Shown in pieces: positions 7,763-15,469 of a stretch of 23,377 nucleotides of DNA; position 1 is the stretch's first letter, and the number at the start of each line of letters is the position of its first letter. The translations under genes and the position numbers were made by a program. This stretch comes from CAZJHD01 sp964545855 (GTDB lineage: Bacteria > Planctomycetota > UBA1135 > JACQFD01): contig CAZJHD010000068.1 in assembly GCA_964545855.1 (NCBI GenBank), positions 1 through 23,377 of the forward strand, in the 5' to 3' direction. Below the pieces are notes generated by a model, which saw only the letters and a program-made list of their open reading frames with translations, did no database searches and was not told the origin of the DNA.

Positions 7763-10270
7763 ATGGGTCTCCTCCCGCGGCTCGCGGTGCTCGTCGCCGT
7801 CCTCGCGCCCGCCGATGCGCGCGCCACCGGTGCGCCGTCCGACGCCGAGGCGCCGATCGCGCCGGAGCGCTGGGTCTTCCGCGCGGAGCCCGCCGACGCC
7901 GCCGCGGCGGCGCGTTTCGCCGACGCCGACCTCGACGACTCCGGGTGGCAGTCCGCGTCGGAGTACGCCGAGAGCGGCCCGCCTCCCGGCTCTCCCGTCT
8001 GGTGGCGCGCGCGGCTCGCGCTGCCCGATCCGCCGAACGTCCCCGCGTTCCTCCAGCTCGGAGCGATGCAAGGGGAGGTCGCCGTCTCCTGGAACGGCGT
8101 CGCGCTCGTCGAGGCGGATCCGAACTCTGTCCGCGAGCCGGTCACGGGGCGCGAGCGCGGGTGTGTCGTCCCCGCGGACGCGCGGCGCGCCGGCGAGAAC
8201 GTCCTCGCGCTGCGCGCCGCGGCGGGCGAGCGGCTCCCGATCGGCGACGTGCGGCTCGCCCTCGGCGGCGAGGCGCGTTGGCTCGAGCGGGCCGTCGCCC
8301 GACGCGCGTCGGGATTCGCGGCCGCGAGCTTCGGCTTCGCCATGGAGCTCGCCCGCGACGGGACGTTCCCGGCGCGCCTCTGGTCGAACTCGCTCCGCGA
8401 CGGAACGTGGCTCGAGGAGTGGACGCTCGGCGGCCTCGCCTTCCGTCTGGGTGGCGCGGAGGTGGACGCCGCCGACGCGCTCGCGGAGTCGGTGCAGCAC
8501 GCATGGCCCTTCGCGCGCGCGCGCTTCGGCGGTCCGCGCCTCGACGGCCTCTCCGTCGCTCTCGAGGCGTTCTGCCCCATCGCGCGCGCCGGCGACCCCT
8601 ACTGGGGGGCGCTCCCCCTGGGCTTCGCGTCGGTCCGCGTCGAGAACGCGACGGACCACGAGCGCACGCTCGATCTCGTCTGGCGGTTCTCGTTCCGCGA
8701 CGAGCAGCAGGGAGTCCTCGCCGACGAGCACGACGGCCGCGTGCTCTCGGGATTCGACGCCGAGACGCTCTCGGCGCGCACGGACGCCGCCACGGTCGAG
8801 TTCTCGGGCGGCGCGCTGCGTGTCTGGACGTGCAGGGTCGTCGTGGCGCCGCGCTCGGCCCGCACGGTGCGCTTCTGCTTCGCGAGCTCGCCCCGGCGCG
8901 GCACGGGGTTCGGCGGTCCCGTGCCCTGGCCGGCCTCCTCGCAGCTCGCGACGCTCGGCCTTGCGCGCTTCGACGACGCCTGGTCGTCGACGGCGGGCAT
9001 CGAGGAGTGGCTCCCGCGCACGGGCGACGCGGCGCTCGACGCGGCCTTGCGCGCCTACGTCGGCTCGTCGGTGCAGCTCACGCGCGTCCGCACCGACGGC
9101 ACCGTGGGGATCCTGTCGGGTCCGTCGTCTCCCGTGCTCGATGGGTTCTGGGCGAGCCAGCTCCACCTCGTGCTCTTCCCCGACCTGGAGCGCCGGATGA
9201 TCGACCAGGTGTTCCTGTCCCAGAGACGCGACGGGAAGCCGCCGGCGGCGCTCTTCCCGCTGGAGGAAGGCACCGACGACGTCGACGGAGCCTGCGCCGC
9301 CATGCTGCGTGTCTTCCGGTTCTCGCGGTGGCACGCCGATCCGCACGCGACCTCGAAGCTCGCGGCCAACCTGAAGGGGACGGCGGCCTGGCTCGCGGCG
9401 CGCGACGAGGACGGGGACGGCCTGACGGAGTTCGCCGGACGCCGCGTGGCGCCCTCCGCGTCGTTCCTCTACGTGGCGGCCCTCGAGCGCCTGCGGGACG
9501 TCATGCGCGTGGGCCGCGAGGACGCGAGGACGCTCACCTTCGTCGAGGAGCATCTTCGCCGCGCACGCGACACGATCGAGCGCGAGACCGCCCGCGGCGG
9601 CCTCTGGACGGGAAGCGCCTACACGGCGCGCCACGGAGAGCAGGTCGTCGAGACGGGGGCGGGCCCGAGTGCGGACCAAGTGGTGGGCATCGTCCTCGGC
9701 GCGGTGCGCGACGATCGAGCCGACCTCGTGCTGGCGTCGCTCGCGGCGGCGCGCGGACGACCCTCGCCGCCCGGGAACTCGCCCGGCGCGCCGCTCTCCG
9801 CTGTCCGCCCCTGGCTCGACTTCGCCGAGGCCTGGGCGCGATTCGGGCGCGGCCGTCCTTCCGAGGCGATCACGCTGCTGCGCGACGGCTCGCGGAGGGA
9901 TCTCGCGACGGAGGGCGACGGCGTGCCCCATCCCTGGATCGATGCTGCCGTCGGCCAGAACGGCGGCTGGCCCTGGGATCCGCGCAACGGAAGCCTCTTC
10001 TTCGCGGCCGTCTTCCACGGGCTCTTCGGCGTCGACCGAACGCCCGAGGGGATGCTCGTCATCGCGCCGCGAGCGATCGTAGGCCGCGGCTGGCGCGTGC
10101 GCGTGCCCCTCGACGAGGGCGAGATCGAGGTGTCCGACGGCGCCGCCGAGGAGGCGCCGCTCCTGCGATGGTCGCTCGGGCGCGAGCTCCCGCTCCGCGT
10201 GCGCGTCCCCGGCTGCCCCTCCTTCGACGCCGTGCTCGCACCGGGGACGGGCGAGAAGCGTCTGCGCTGA
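7763..10270 (+). CDS. Secreted six-hairpin glycosidase-like protein (GH116-like, tentative)
   Basis: 835 residues with an N-terminal signal sequence (LPRLAVLVAVLAPADARA). Residues about 35-190 resemble the jelly-roll sugar-binding domain found at the N-terminus of GH2-type enzymes (DLDDSGWQSA, VSWNGVAL). A beta-sandwich follows to about 410. The C-terminal half is an alpha/alpha-toroid with features I associate with GH116 and related six-hairpin glycosidases: LDGFWASQLHLVLFPDLE near 457, ARDEDGDGLTEF, and SADQVVG with Asp638, resembling the acid/base ADQLxG segment of GH116. The DQTYD-type segment usual after DGDGL is not visible, so activity and substrate are uncertain. The protein would act in the periplasm or outside. 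Nothing ties it to the phosphate genes that follow. Confidence 0.72.
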   Translation: MGLLPRLAVLVAVLAPADARATGAPSDAEAPIAPERWVFRAEPADAAAAARFADADLDDSGWQSASEYAESGPPPGSPVWWRARLALPDPPNVPAFLQLGAMQGEVAVSWNGVALVEADPNSVREPVTGRERGCVVPADARRAGENVLALRAAAGERLPIGDVRLALGGEARWLERAVARRASGFAAASFGFAMELARDGTFPARLWSNSLRDGTWLEEWTLGGLAFRLGGAEVDAADALAESVQHAWPFARARFGGPRLDGLSVALEAFCPIARAGDPYWGALPLGFASVRVENATDHERTLDLVWRFSFRDEQQGVLADEHDGRVLSGFDAETLSARTDAATVEFSGGALRVWTCRVVVAPRSARTVRFCFASSPRRGTGFGGPVPWPASSQLATLGLARFDDAWSSTAGIEEWLPRTGDAALDAALRAYVGSSVQLTRVRTDGTVGILSGPSSPVLDGFWASQLHLVLFPDLERRMIDQVFLSQRRDGKPPAALFPLEEGTDDVDGACAAMLRVFRFSRWHADPHATSKLAANLKGTAAWLAARDEDGDGLTEFAGRRVAPSASFLYVAALERLRDVMRVGREDARTLTFVEEHLRRARDTIERETARGGLWTGSAYTARHGEQVVETGAGPSADQVVGIVLGAVRDDRADLVLASLAAARGRPSPPGNSPGAPLSAVRPWLDFAEAWARFGRGRPSEAITLLRDGSRRDLATEGDGVPHPWIDAAVGQNGGWPWDPRNGSLFFAAVFHGLFGVDRTPEGMLVIAPRAIVGRGWRVRVPLDEGEIEVSDGAAEEAPLLRWSLGRELPLRVRVPGCPSFDAVLAPGTGEKRLR

Positions 10271-10322
10271 GCAGCCATCCGCTGGAAGCGTCGAGCGGAA
10301 AGCCGAGACTGTCGGCGATTCC

Positions 10323-11003
10323 ATGCCCAAGACCGTCGTCATCGTCGAGGACGAGCGAGACGTGGCCGAGCTCGTGCGCCACGCGCTCGAGCGCGAGGGA
10401 TTCCGCGCGCGCGTCGAGTCGCGGGGCGACGCGGCGCTCCAGTCGATCGAGCGCGATCCGCCGGATGCGATCGTCCTCGACCTCATGCTCCCGGGCCTCG
10501 ACGGCCTGGAGATCTGCCGCGCGCTGCGCCGCAACCCTCGGACGGCGGCGATCCCCATCGTGATGCTCACGGCGCGGGGAGACGACGTCGATCAGGTGGC
10601 GGGTCTCGAGATCGGCGCCGACGACTACGTCGCGAAGCCCTTCTCGCCCCGCGTGCTCGTCGCGCGCGTGAAGGCCGTGATGCGGCGCGGCGCCGCGGAG
10701 CCCCAGGCGAACGAGGTGCTCCGCGTCGGCCCCATCGAGATCGACTCCGGACGCCATCAGGTGCGCACGGAGAAGGCGACCGTGGATCTCACCGCGACGG
10801 AGTTCCGGCTGCTGCGCTTCCTCGCGGAACGGCCGGGCCGCGTTCGGACGCGCCTGGAGATCGTCGAGGCGATCTCCGGAGAGATCTCGGTGCTGGAGCG
10901 AACCGTCGACGCGCACGTCACCTCGCTCCGGCGGAAGCTCGGCGCCGCCGGGGGCCGCGTCGAGACCGTGCGCGGCGTCGGCTACCGGCTGCGCGAGGGA
11001 TGA
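10323..11003 (+). CDS. phoB: PhoB-type response regulator (OmpR/PhoB family), copy 1
   Basis: 226 residues. The receiver domain has the acidic pair E9/D10, phospho-acceptor Asp53 (in VLDLMLPG), Thr83 and Lys105. A winged-helix DNA-binding domain follows from about residue 130, with the recognition helix in LERTVDAHVTSLRRKL and the final wing GVGYRL. Phosphorylated regulators of this group bind direct-repeat PHO boxes and activate phosphate-uptake genes. Its stop overlaps the start of the sensor kinase by ATGA, so the pair is a translationally coupled two-component system. No PHO-box-like repeat is seen in the 52 bases upstream. A second, very similar regulator lies just after the kinase. Confidence 0.93.
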   Translation: MPKTVVIVEDERDVAELVRHALEREGFRARVESRGDAALQSIERDPPDAIVLDLMLPGLDGLEICRALRRNPRTAAIPIVMLTARGDDVDQVAGLEIGADDYVAKPFSPRVLVARVKAVMRRGAAEPQANEVLRVGPIEIDSGRHQVRTEKATVDLTATEFRLLRFLAERPGRVRTRLEIVEAISGEISVLERTVDAHVTSLRRKLGAAGGRVETVRGVGYRLREG

Positions 11004-12715
11004 ATCCGTTCCGTAGCCGCCTCTTCTTGGGCGTCCTCGCGACGATGCTCGCGCTCTCGAGCGGATCCGTGGGCGTCTCCGGGTGCGTCTCGCTGCGGGA
11101 GCACCGCCGCGTCTCCCTCGAGGCGATGGAGCGCAGCCTCGAGCCGCTCGCGCGCTCCGTCGCGAATGCGCCGACCGACGAGCCGCTTCCCCTCGTCGCG
11201 GGACTGCGCCTCACGCGGTTCGCGCCGGACGGGTCGCTGCTCATCGACTCGCATCCGCCGGCGGCCCTGGCGGGGGCGCGCGCCGATTGGCCCGAGGTGG
11301 ACGAGGCCGCGAGGACCGGCCGCGGCCGCAGCGTGCGGAGCACGCCCTCGGACCCCGCGGCGGCGACGCTTCTGGTCGCCGTGCGCGGATCGAACGGGAT
11401 CGGGCGCGCCTCGAGGTCCCTCGCCGACCTCGCGGCGGGGGAGGAAGCCCTTCGGGACGAGCTGCTCCTCGCGCTCGTCCTCGCGGCCGCCGCCAGCTTC
11501 GTCGCGGCGTTCGTCGTGCATCGGTTGGTCGCCGGCGAAGTGCGCCCGATCCTCGCGGCGACGGCGGTCCTTCCGGCGGCGGGGGACGCCCCGAAGGACC
11601 CCGAGGATCCCCTTCGTGCGCTCGCCCGGGCCGTGGCCGGCGTGATCGAGCGCGCGAAGCGCGCGGAGGCGCGGGCCGAATCGGAGATGGCGGAGCTGCG
11701 CGCGATCCTCGACCACGCCGCCGAGGGCGTGATCGTCCTCGGTGAGGACGGGCGGATCGAGCTCGTGAACGGCGCCGCACGGCGGATCTTCGGTGCGCCG
11801 GCCGACGCGGCGGGCCGCCCGTTCGTCGAGGTCTCGCGCAGCGCCTACGTGCAGGGGTTCCTCGACGAGCTCCGCCGTACGGCTGGGACCCACCAGATCG
11901 ACGTCGAGATCGGCGGCGAGCCGCCGCGCACGGTCCGGCTCACGGGAGGCCGCATCCCCGGTGCGGCGGGGAGCGCGGGACCGATCCTGCTCATGGCGGC
12001 GGACATCAGCGATCTGCGGCGTCTCGAGCGGCAGCGGATCGATTTCGTCGCGAACGCGAGCCACGAGCTGAAGACGCCGCTCTCGGCCATCCTCGGCTAC
12101 ACGGAGACGCTCCTCGACGATTCCGACCTCGACGACGAGACGCGGCGCAAGTTCCTGCAGACGATCCTCCGCAACTCGATGCGCCTCCAGGAGCTCGTGT
12201 CGGACATGCTCCGGCTCGCGCGGCTGGAGTCTCCCGCGGCTCACTTCCGCTTCGAGCCGCTCGATCTGGCGGAGCTACTGCGGCGCGTCGTCGAGGCGCA
12301 CACGCCCGCCGCGAAGGAGCGCGACGTGACCCTTTCCTACGGCGACGACGCGGGCACGCCGGTCGTTACGGGCGACCGTGAGCTCCTGACCCAATGCGTG
12401 AGCAACCTCGTGTCGAACGCGCTGCGCTTCACGCCGGCCGGTGGAGCCGTGTCGGTCTCCCTCGCCGTCGACGACGGCGAGGTCCGCGTCGACGTCTCGG
12501 ACACCGGCGTCGGGATCCCCCCGGAGCACCTGCCTCGCATCTTCGAGCGTTTCTACCGCGCGGATCCGGCGCGCGCGCGCGAGGTGGGCGGGACGGGGCT
12601 CGGTCTCGCCATCGCCAAGCACGCGGCGGCGGCCCACGGCGGGCGCATCGAGGTGACGAGCGCCGTCGCGAAGGGCTCGCGCTTCCGCGTCGTCCTGCCG
12701 GAGGCCCCGCGCTGA
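11000..12715 (+). CDS. phoR: PhoR-type sensor histidine kinase
   Basis: 571 residues; the ATG at 11000 overlaps the phoB stop. An N-terminal helix (about 6-28) is followed by an extracytoplasmic region of about 125 residues, containing GRGRSVRSTPSDPAA as in many PhoR proteins, and a second helix at about 153-174. Then come a PAS domain (about 230-340), HisKA with His355 in SHELKTP, and the ATPase domain with Asn473 (N box), DTGVGIP at 501-507 and GGTGLGLA at 530-537. PhoR phosphorylates PhoB when phosphate is scarce; through its PAS domain it is thought to read the state of the Pst transporter and PhoU, both encoded just downstream. The domain order is complete and intact. Confidence 0.93.
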   Translation: MNPFRSRLFLGVLATMLALSSGSVGVSGCVSLREHRRVSLEAMERSLEPLARSVANAPTDEPLPLVAGLRLTRFAPDGSLLIDSHPPAALAGARADWPEVDEAARTGRGRSVRSTPSDPAAATLLVAVRGSNGIGRASRSLADLAAGEEALRDELLLALVLAAAASFVAAFVVHRLVAGEVRPILAATAVLPAAGDAPKDPEDPLRALARAVAGVIERAKRAEARAESEMAELRAILDHAAEGVIVLGEDGRIELVNGAARRIFGAPADAAGRPFVEVSRSAYVQGFLDELRRTAGTHQIDVEIGGEPPRTVRLTGGRIPGAAGSAGPILLMAADISDLRRLERQRIDFVANASHELKTPLSAILGYTETLLDDSDLDDETRRKFLQTILRNSMRLQELVSDMLRLARLESPAAHFRFEPLDLAELLRRVVEAHTPAAKERDVTLSYGDDAGTPVVTGDRELLTQCVSNLVSNALRFTPAGGAVSVSLAVDDGEVRVDVSDTGVGIPPEHLPRIFERFYRADPARAREVGGTGLGLAIAKHAAAAHGGRIEVTSAVAKGSRFRVVLPEAPR

Positions 12716-12740
12716 GCGCGGTGCGCCCCGGAAAGACCGC

Positions 12741-12758
12741 CTTCACCGAATCTTCACC
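12741..12758 (+). promoter_or_regulatory. Candidate PHO box A upstream of the second response regulator
   Basis: CTTCACC at 12741-12747 is repeated exactly at 12752-12758, an 11-base period with a 4-base spacer (GAAT). The layout matches PHO boxes, which are 7-bp direct repeats spaced by 4 bp. A degenerate further unit, CTTGACC, lies in register at 12774-12780, 33 bases from the first. The site lies between phoR and the GTG start at 12803, with two close relatives upstream of pstS. Confidence 0.75.
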
Positions 12759-12802
12759 GGAGATCGCGAGCGCCTTGACCGGCGAGGCGATGCTCCGAGG
12801 TC

Positions 12803-13501
12803 GTGAGCAACCGAATCGAGCTCGCTCTCGTCGAGGACGAACGCGATCTCTCCGACCTGCTGAAGCACCACTTCGAGCGCGAAGGGTGGCGCGTGCGCGC
12901 GTACACCGACGGACGGCTCGCCCTCGCCGGCATCGAGCGCTCGGTTCCGACCGCGATGGTCCTCGACCTCATGCTCCCGGGAATGGACGGCTGGGAGATC
13001 TGCCGTCAGGTGCGCCGGCGGCCCGAGACGGCGCGTCTCCCGATCCTCGTCCTGACGGCGCGCTCGGAGGACACCGACCACGTGGCCGGCCTCGAGCTCG
13101 GCGCCGACGACTTCGTGACGAAGCCGGTCGCTCCCCGCGTGCTCGTCGCGCGTCTCCGCGCGCTCCTGCGGCGGTCCGCCGCGCCGAGCGAGCCGGTGGA
13201 GGTCGTGAAGCTCGGCGAGATGACGATCGACGCCGGTCGCCACCAGGTCCTCGTCCGCGGAACGCCGCTGCCAATGACCCACATGGAGTTCTCGATCCTC
13301 TGGTTCCTCGCGTCCCGGCCGGGGCGCGTGCGCTCCCGCGCGGAGATCGTGGACGCGATCCGCGGCGGGCCGCACGTGCTCGAGCGCACGATCGACGTGC
13401 ACGTCATGTCGATCCGCCGGAAGCTCGGCGCCGCGGGCCGCCGGATCGAGACTGTGATCGGCGTCGGCTATCGCCTCCAGGACGAGAAGCCGGTCCGGTG
13501 A
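12803..13501 (+). CDS. PhoB-type response regulator, copy 2
   Basis: 232 residues from a GTG start; no earlier in-frame start is apparent. Receiver residues are intact: E11/D12, phospho-acceptor Asp55 in VLDLMLPG, Thr and Lys at the expected places (LVLTARS, FVTKPV). The DNA-binding domain has LERTIDVHVMSIRRKL and GVGYRL. It is clearly a paralogue of the regulator at 10323, with a nearly identical recognition helix, so both may read the same sites. No kinase is adjacent other than PhoR upstream. Unlike copy 1 it is preceded by a PHO-box-like repeat and so is likely induced by phosphate starvation and perhaps auto-regulated. Which copy is the true PhoB cannot be decided from sequence. Confidence 0.92.
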   Translation: MSNRIELALVEDERDLSDLLKHHFEREGWRVRAYTDGRLALAGIERSVPTAMVLDLMLPGMDGWEICRQVRRRPETARLPILVLTARSEDTDHVAGLELGADDFVTKPVAPRVLVARLRALLRRSAAPSEPVEVVKLGEMTIDAGRHQVLVRGTPLPMTHMEFSILWFLASRPGRVRSRAEIVDAIRGGPHVLERTIDVHVMSIRRKLGAAGRRIETVIGVGYRLQDEKPVR

Positions 13502-13619
13502 CTCATCCCCCCGTCGACGCCACGGACCGACCACGAGCGGGAATCCCGATCTCCGGGCCCCCCCGACGCTTCCCCCCATTCCGTCTCCTCCCCATTCCTT
13601 CCGGCCGAGAGCCATCTCG

Positions 13620-15215
13620 ATGATCCGATTCCGCTCGATGCATCCATTCCCAGCACCGAGATCCTGCTTCGCGCTCGTCCTCCTCGCGGTCCTCGCGGCG
13701 CCGGCCTTCGCGGGCGGAGCCGACGACGAGCGGCGCGACACCGTCGAGGCGCGGCTGCTGCGCATCCTCAGGGACCGCGGCGTCCTGACGGAGCCGGAGT
13801 TCCACGAGCTCGCGCAGCTCGGCGCCCGCATGCGCGCCGAGGAGTCGATCACGTCGGTCGCTCTGGAGAAGGAGATCACGGAGCTCGCGCGGCGGCTCGA
13901 GGAGCGCGCGCAGGAGTCGAAGAAGGCCGACGATCCGGGGATCAAGGTCTCCTACAAGCTCGGCAAGGGAGTGACCTTCGCGGGCGGCGACGCCTTCAAG
14001 CTGACCGTGGGAGGACGCCTCTCTCCCCGGTTCACCTATCTCGACACCGACGGCCGCAACCTCTCGGTGCCGACGGCGTCGGGAACGACCGGCTACACGA
14101 TCGACGATCGCGCCACCTTCGACGTGCGCCGAGCGCGCGTGTGGCTCGAGGGCTTCGCCGTCGATCCGAACCTCGAGTACAAGCTCCAGTTCGACGTGGC
14201 GACCTCGTCGGCCGGCAAGCTCCGCGACGCGCTCCTCGACTACGCGATCGCGCCGGAGCTGCACGTACGCGGCGGACAGATGAAGCGGCCCTTCTCGCGC
14301 CAGAACTGGACCTCCTCGAGCGCCCAGCAGTTCGTCGAGCGGATCGCCGTCGTGGAGGAGTTCCGGTCCGTCGCCGGCGGCGATCGGTCCGTCGGCGCGA
14401 TGCTCTGGGGCGAAGTGGGCGAGAAGAAGGAGCTCGAGTGGTACCTCGGCGCCTTCAACGGCGAGGGCACGCTCAACGGCACGCCCAACTCGGCGAACCC
14501 CGACCCCCACGGAGGCGGAATCGGCGCGTCCAACTCCTCGAACGACGACTCCGCCGGTCTCGAGGGAGTGGCCCGCCTCGTCTTCAATCCTCTCGGGCAG
14601 CCCGGCTACTCGGAGACGGATCTCGACCGGACTCCCGACCCGCGCGTCGCGTTCGGCCTCCAGTACATGTTCTCGCCGGAGTCTCGGGGCAACCCGCTCG
14701 GGATCCCGGCGGGCATGGGCGGCATCCCCTTCGGAGCCCTGCCCGAGTACGACGTGAACACGGTCGGGGCCGACGTCGCCTTCAAGTACCAGGGCTTCTT
14801 CGCGACGGGCGAGGCCTACTACCGCGAAGTGATGCCGGCCGGCCGCCTCGCGAGCACGCCGGGCCACTTCCGGACGCTCACGAGCACCGGGTGGTTCGCG
14901 CAGGCGGGATACCTCTTCGGCTCCGAGAAGGGGAAGGGCGTCGAGCTCGCGTTCCGGTACGGGCAGATCGATTTCCCGAATGCGGCCTCGACCGCCTCGT
15001 TCACCGGCCCCGTGTCGGCGCCCTCGGGCACGCCCTTCGCGAAGCTCGCCGGTCTGACGAAGCTCGAGGACTGCACCGCCGCCATCTCCTGGTTCGGCGC
15101 GGGCCACGCCCTGAAGATCCAGGGCGCGCTCACCTATCGCGTGCGCGACCGCCGCGGCACGAGCATCGACGACGAAGACCTTCTCTTCCAGGTGCAGGCG
15201 CAGGTCATGTTCTGA
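13620..15215 (+). CDS. OprP/OprO-type phosphate-selective porin
   Basis: 531 residues from ATG 13620; the ATG six codons later gives a more compact signal peptide (hydrophobic FALVLLAVLAAPAFA, cleavage before GG) and may be the true start. After the signal comes a helical SHOCT-like stretch (LLRILRDRGVLTEPEF) and a charged coiled-coil-like segment to about 100, which could form a periplasmic or trimer-contact region. From about 108 a beta-barrel pattern of the porin O/P family runs to the end (KLTVGGRLSPRFTYLD, DVRRARVWLEG, RGGQMKRPFSRQNWTS), finishing with an aromatic residue (QVMF) as outer-membrane barrels do. It should let phosphate or polyphosphate cross the outer membrane. It lies 118 bases after the second response regulator with no terminator between, so PHO box A may control both. 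Confidence 0.88.
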   Translation: MIRFRSMHPFPAPRSCFALVLLAVLAAPAFAGGADDERRDTVEARLLRILRDRGVLTEPEFHELAQLGARMRAEESITSVALEKEITELARRLEERAQESKKADDPGIKVSYKLGKGVTFAGGDAFKLTVGGRLSPRFTYLDTDGRNLSVPTASGTTGYTIDDRATFDVRRARVWLEGFAVDPNLEYKLQFDVATSSAGKLRDALLDYAIAPELHVRGGQMKRPFSRQNWTSSSAQQFVERIAVVEEFRSVAGGDRSVGAMLWGEVGEKKELEWYLGAFNGEGTLNGTPNSANPDPHGGGIGASNSSNDDSAGLEGVARLVFNPLGQPGYSETDLDRTPDPRVAFGLQYMFSPESRGNPLGIPAGMGGIPFGALPEYDVNTVGADVAFKYQGFFATGEAYYREVMPAGRLASTPGHFRTLTSTGWFAQAGYLFGSEKGKGVELAFRYGQIDFPNAASTASFTGPVSAPSGTPFAKLAGLTKLEDCTAAISWFGAGHALKIQGALTYRVRDRRGTSIDDEDLLFQVQAQVMF

Positions 15216-15251
15216 GAGGCGCGGGCTCCAAGGAATCCGTCTCCCGTTCGG

Positions 15252-15294
15252 GGGCGGCTCGGGGAAGACCCCTCGAGCCGCCCTCGGTCGTTTC
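15252..15294 (+). terminator. Strong hairpin terminator after the porin gene
   Basis: A 10-bp perfect stem pairs GGGCGGCTCG (15252-15261) with CGAGCCGCCC (15274-15283). An inner GGG/CCC stem closes an AAGA loop with one bulged T, and the hairpin is followed by a modest T-containing tail (TCGGTCGTTTC). It starts 36 bases past the porin stop and just before the PHO boxes of pstS, so it separates the two transcription units. Confidence 0.75.
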
Positions 15295-15301
15295 ATGCCG
15301 C

Positions 15302-15319
15302 CTTCACGGGATCTTCACG
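15302..15319 (+). promoter_or_regulatory. Candidate PHO box B upstream of pstS
   Basis: CTTCACG at 15302-15308 is repeated exactly at 15313-15319 with a 4-base spacer (GGAT), again an 11-base period. It is the first of two boxes in the pstS leader and starts just after the porin terminator. Confidence 0.78.
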
Positions 15320-15354
15320 ATTCCGGCGACCCTGCGCGCTCCGGACGACGGTCT

Positions 15355-15372
15355 CTTCACGGCGTCTTCGCA
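15355..15372 (+). promoter_or_regulatory. Candidate PHO box C upstream of pstS
   Basis: CTTCACG at 15355-15361 is followed 11 bases later by CTTCGCA at 15366-15372. The second unit differs by one base in the CTTCAC core. With boxes A and B it gives the shared pattern CTTCAC-N-G-N-N-T-CTTC-R-C. Box C starts 53 bases after box B, about five helical turns, so both face the same side of the DNA. It is nearer to the pstS start (15470) and is the more likely activator site next to RNA polymerase. Confidence 0.68.
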
Positions 15373-15469
15373 GCCTCCGCGAAGCTTCTTCGACGCTCGA
15401 CGGGATCGTCCCCGGAACCCGGCAACGGCCCGCGATGGTGCGGGCGTCTCCGGAGGAGAACCGAAGACG

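Noticed and set aside
7253..10570. Long minus-strand open frame antisense to the glycosidase-like gene
   Set aside because: Composition is Arg/Gly/Glu/Ala-rich with no domain, while the plus strand encodes a coherent signal peptide and domains.
13574..13598. CCCCATTCC repeated 16 bases apart upstream of the porin
   Set aside because: The period and sequence do not match the PHO-like boxes, and short C-rich repeats are common by chance here; no support as an operator.
13503..15296. Minus-strand open frame antisense to the porin
   Set aside because: Shadow frame: the plus-strand porin has a signal peptide and barrel pattern, and the antisense product has no recognisable feature.
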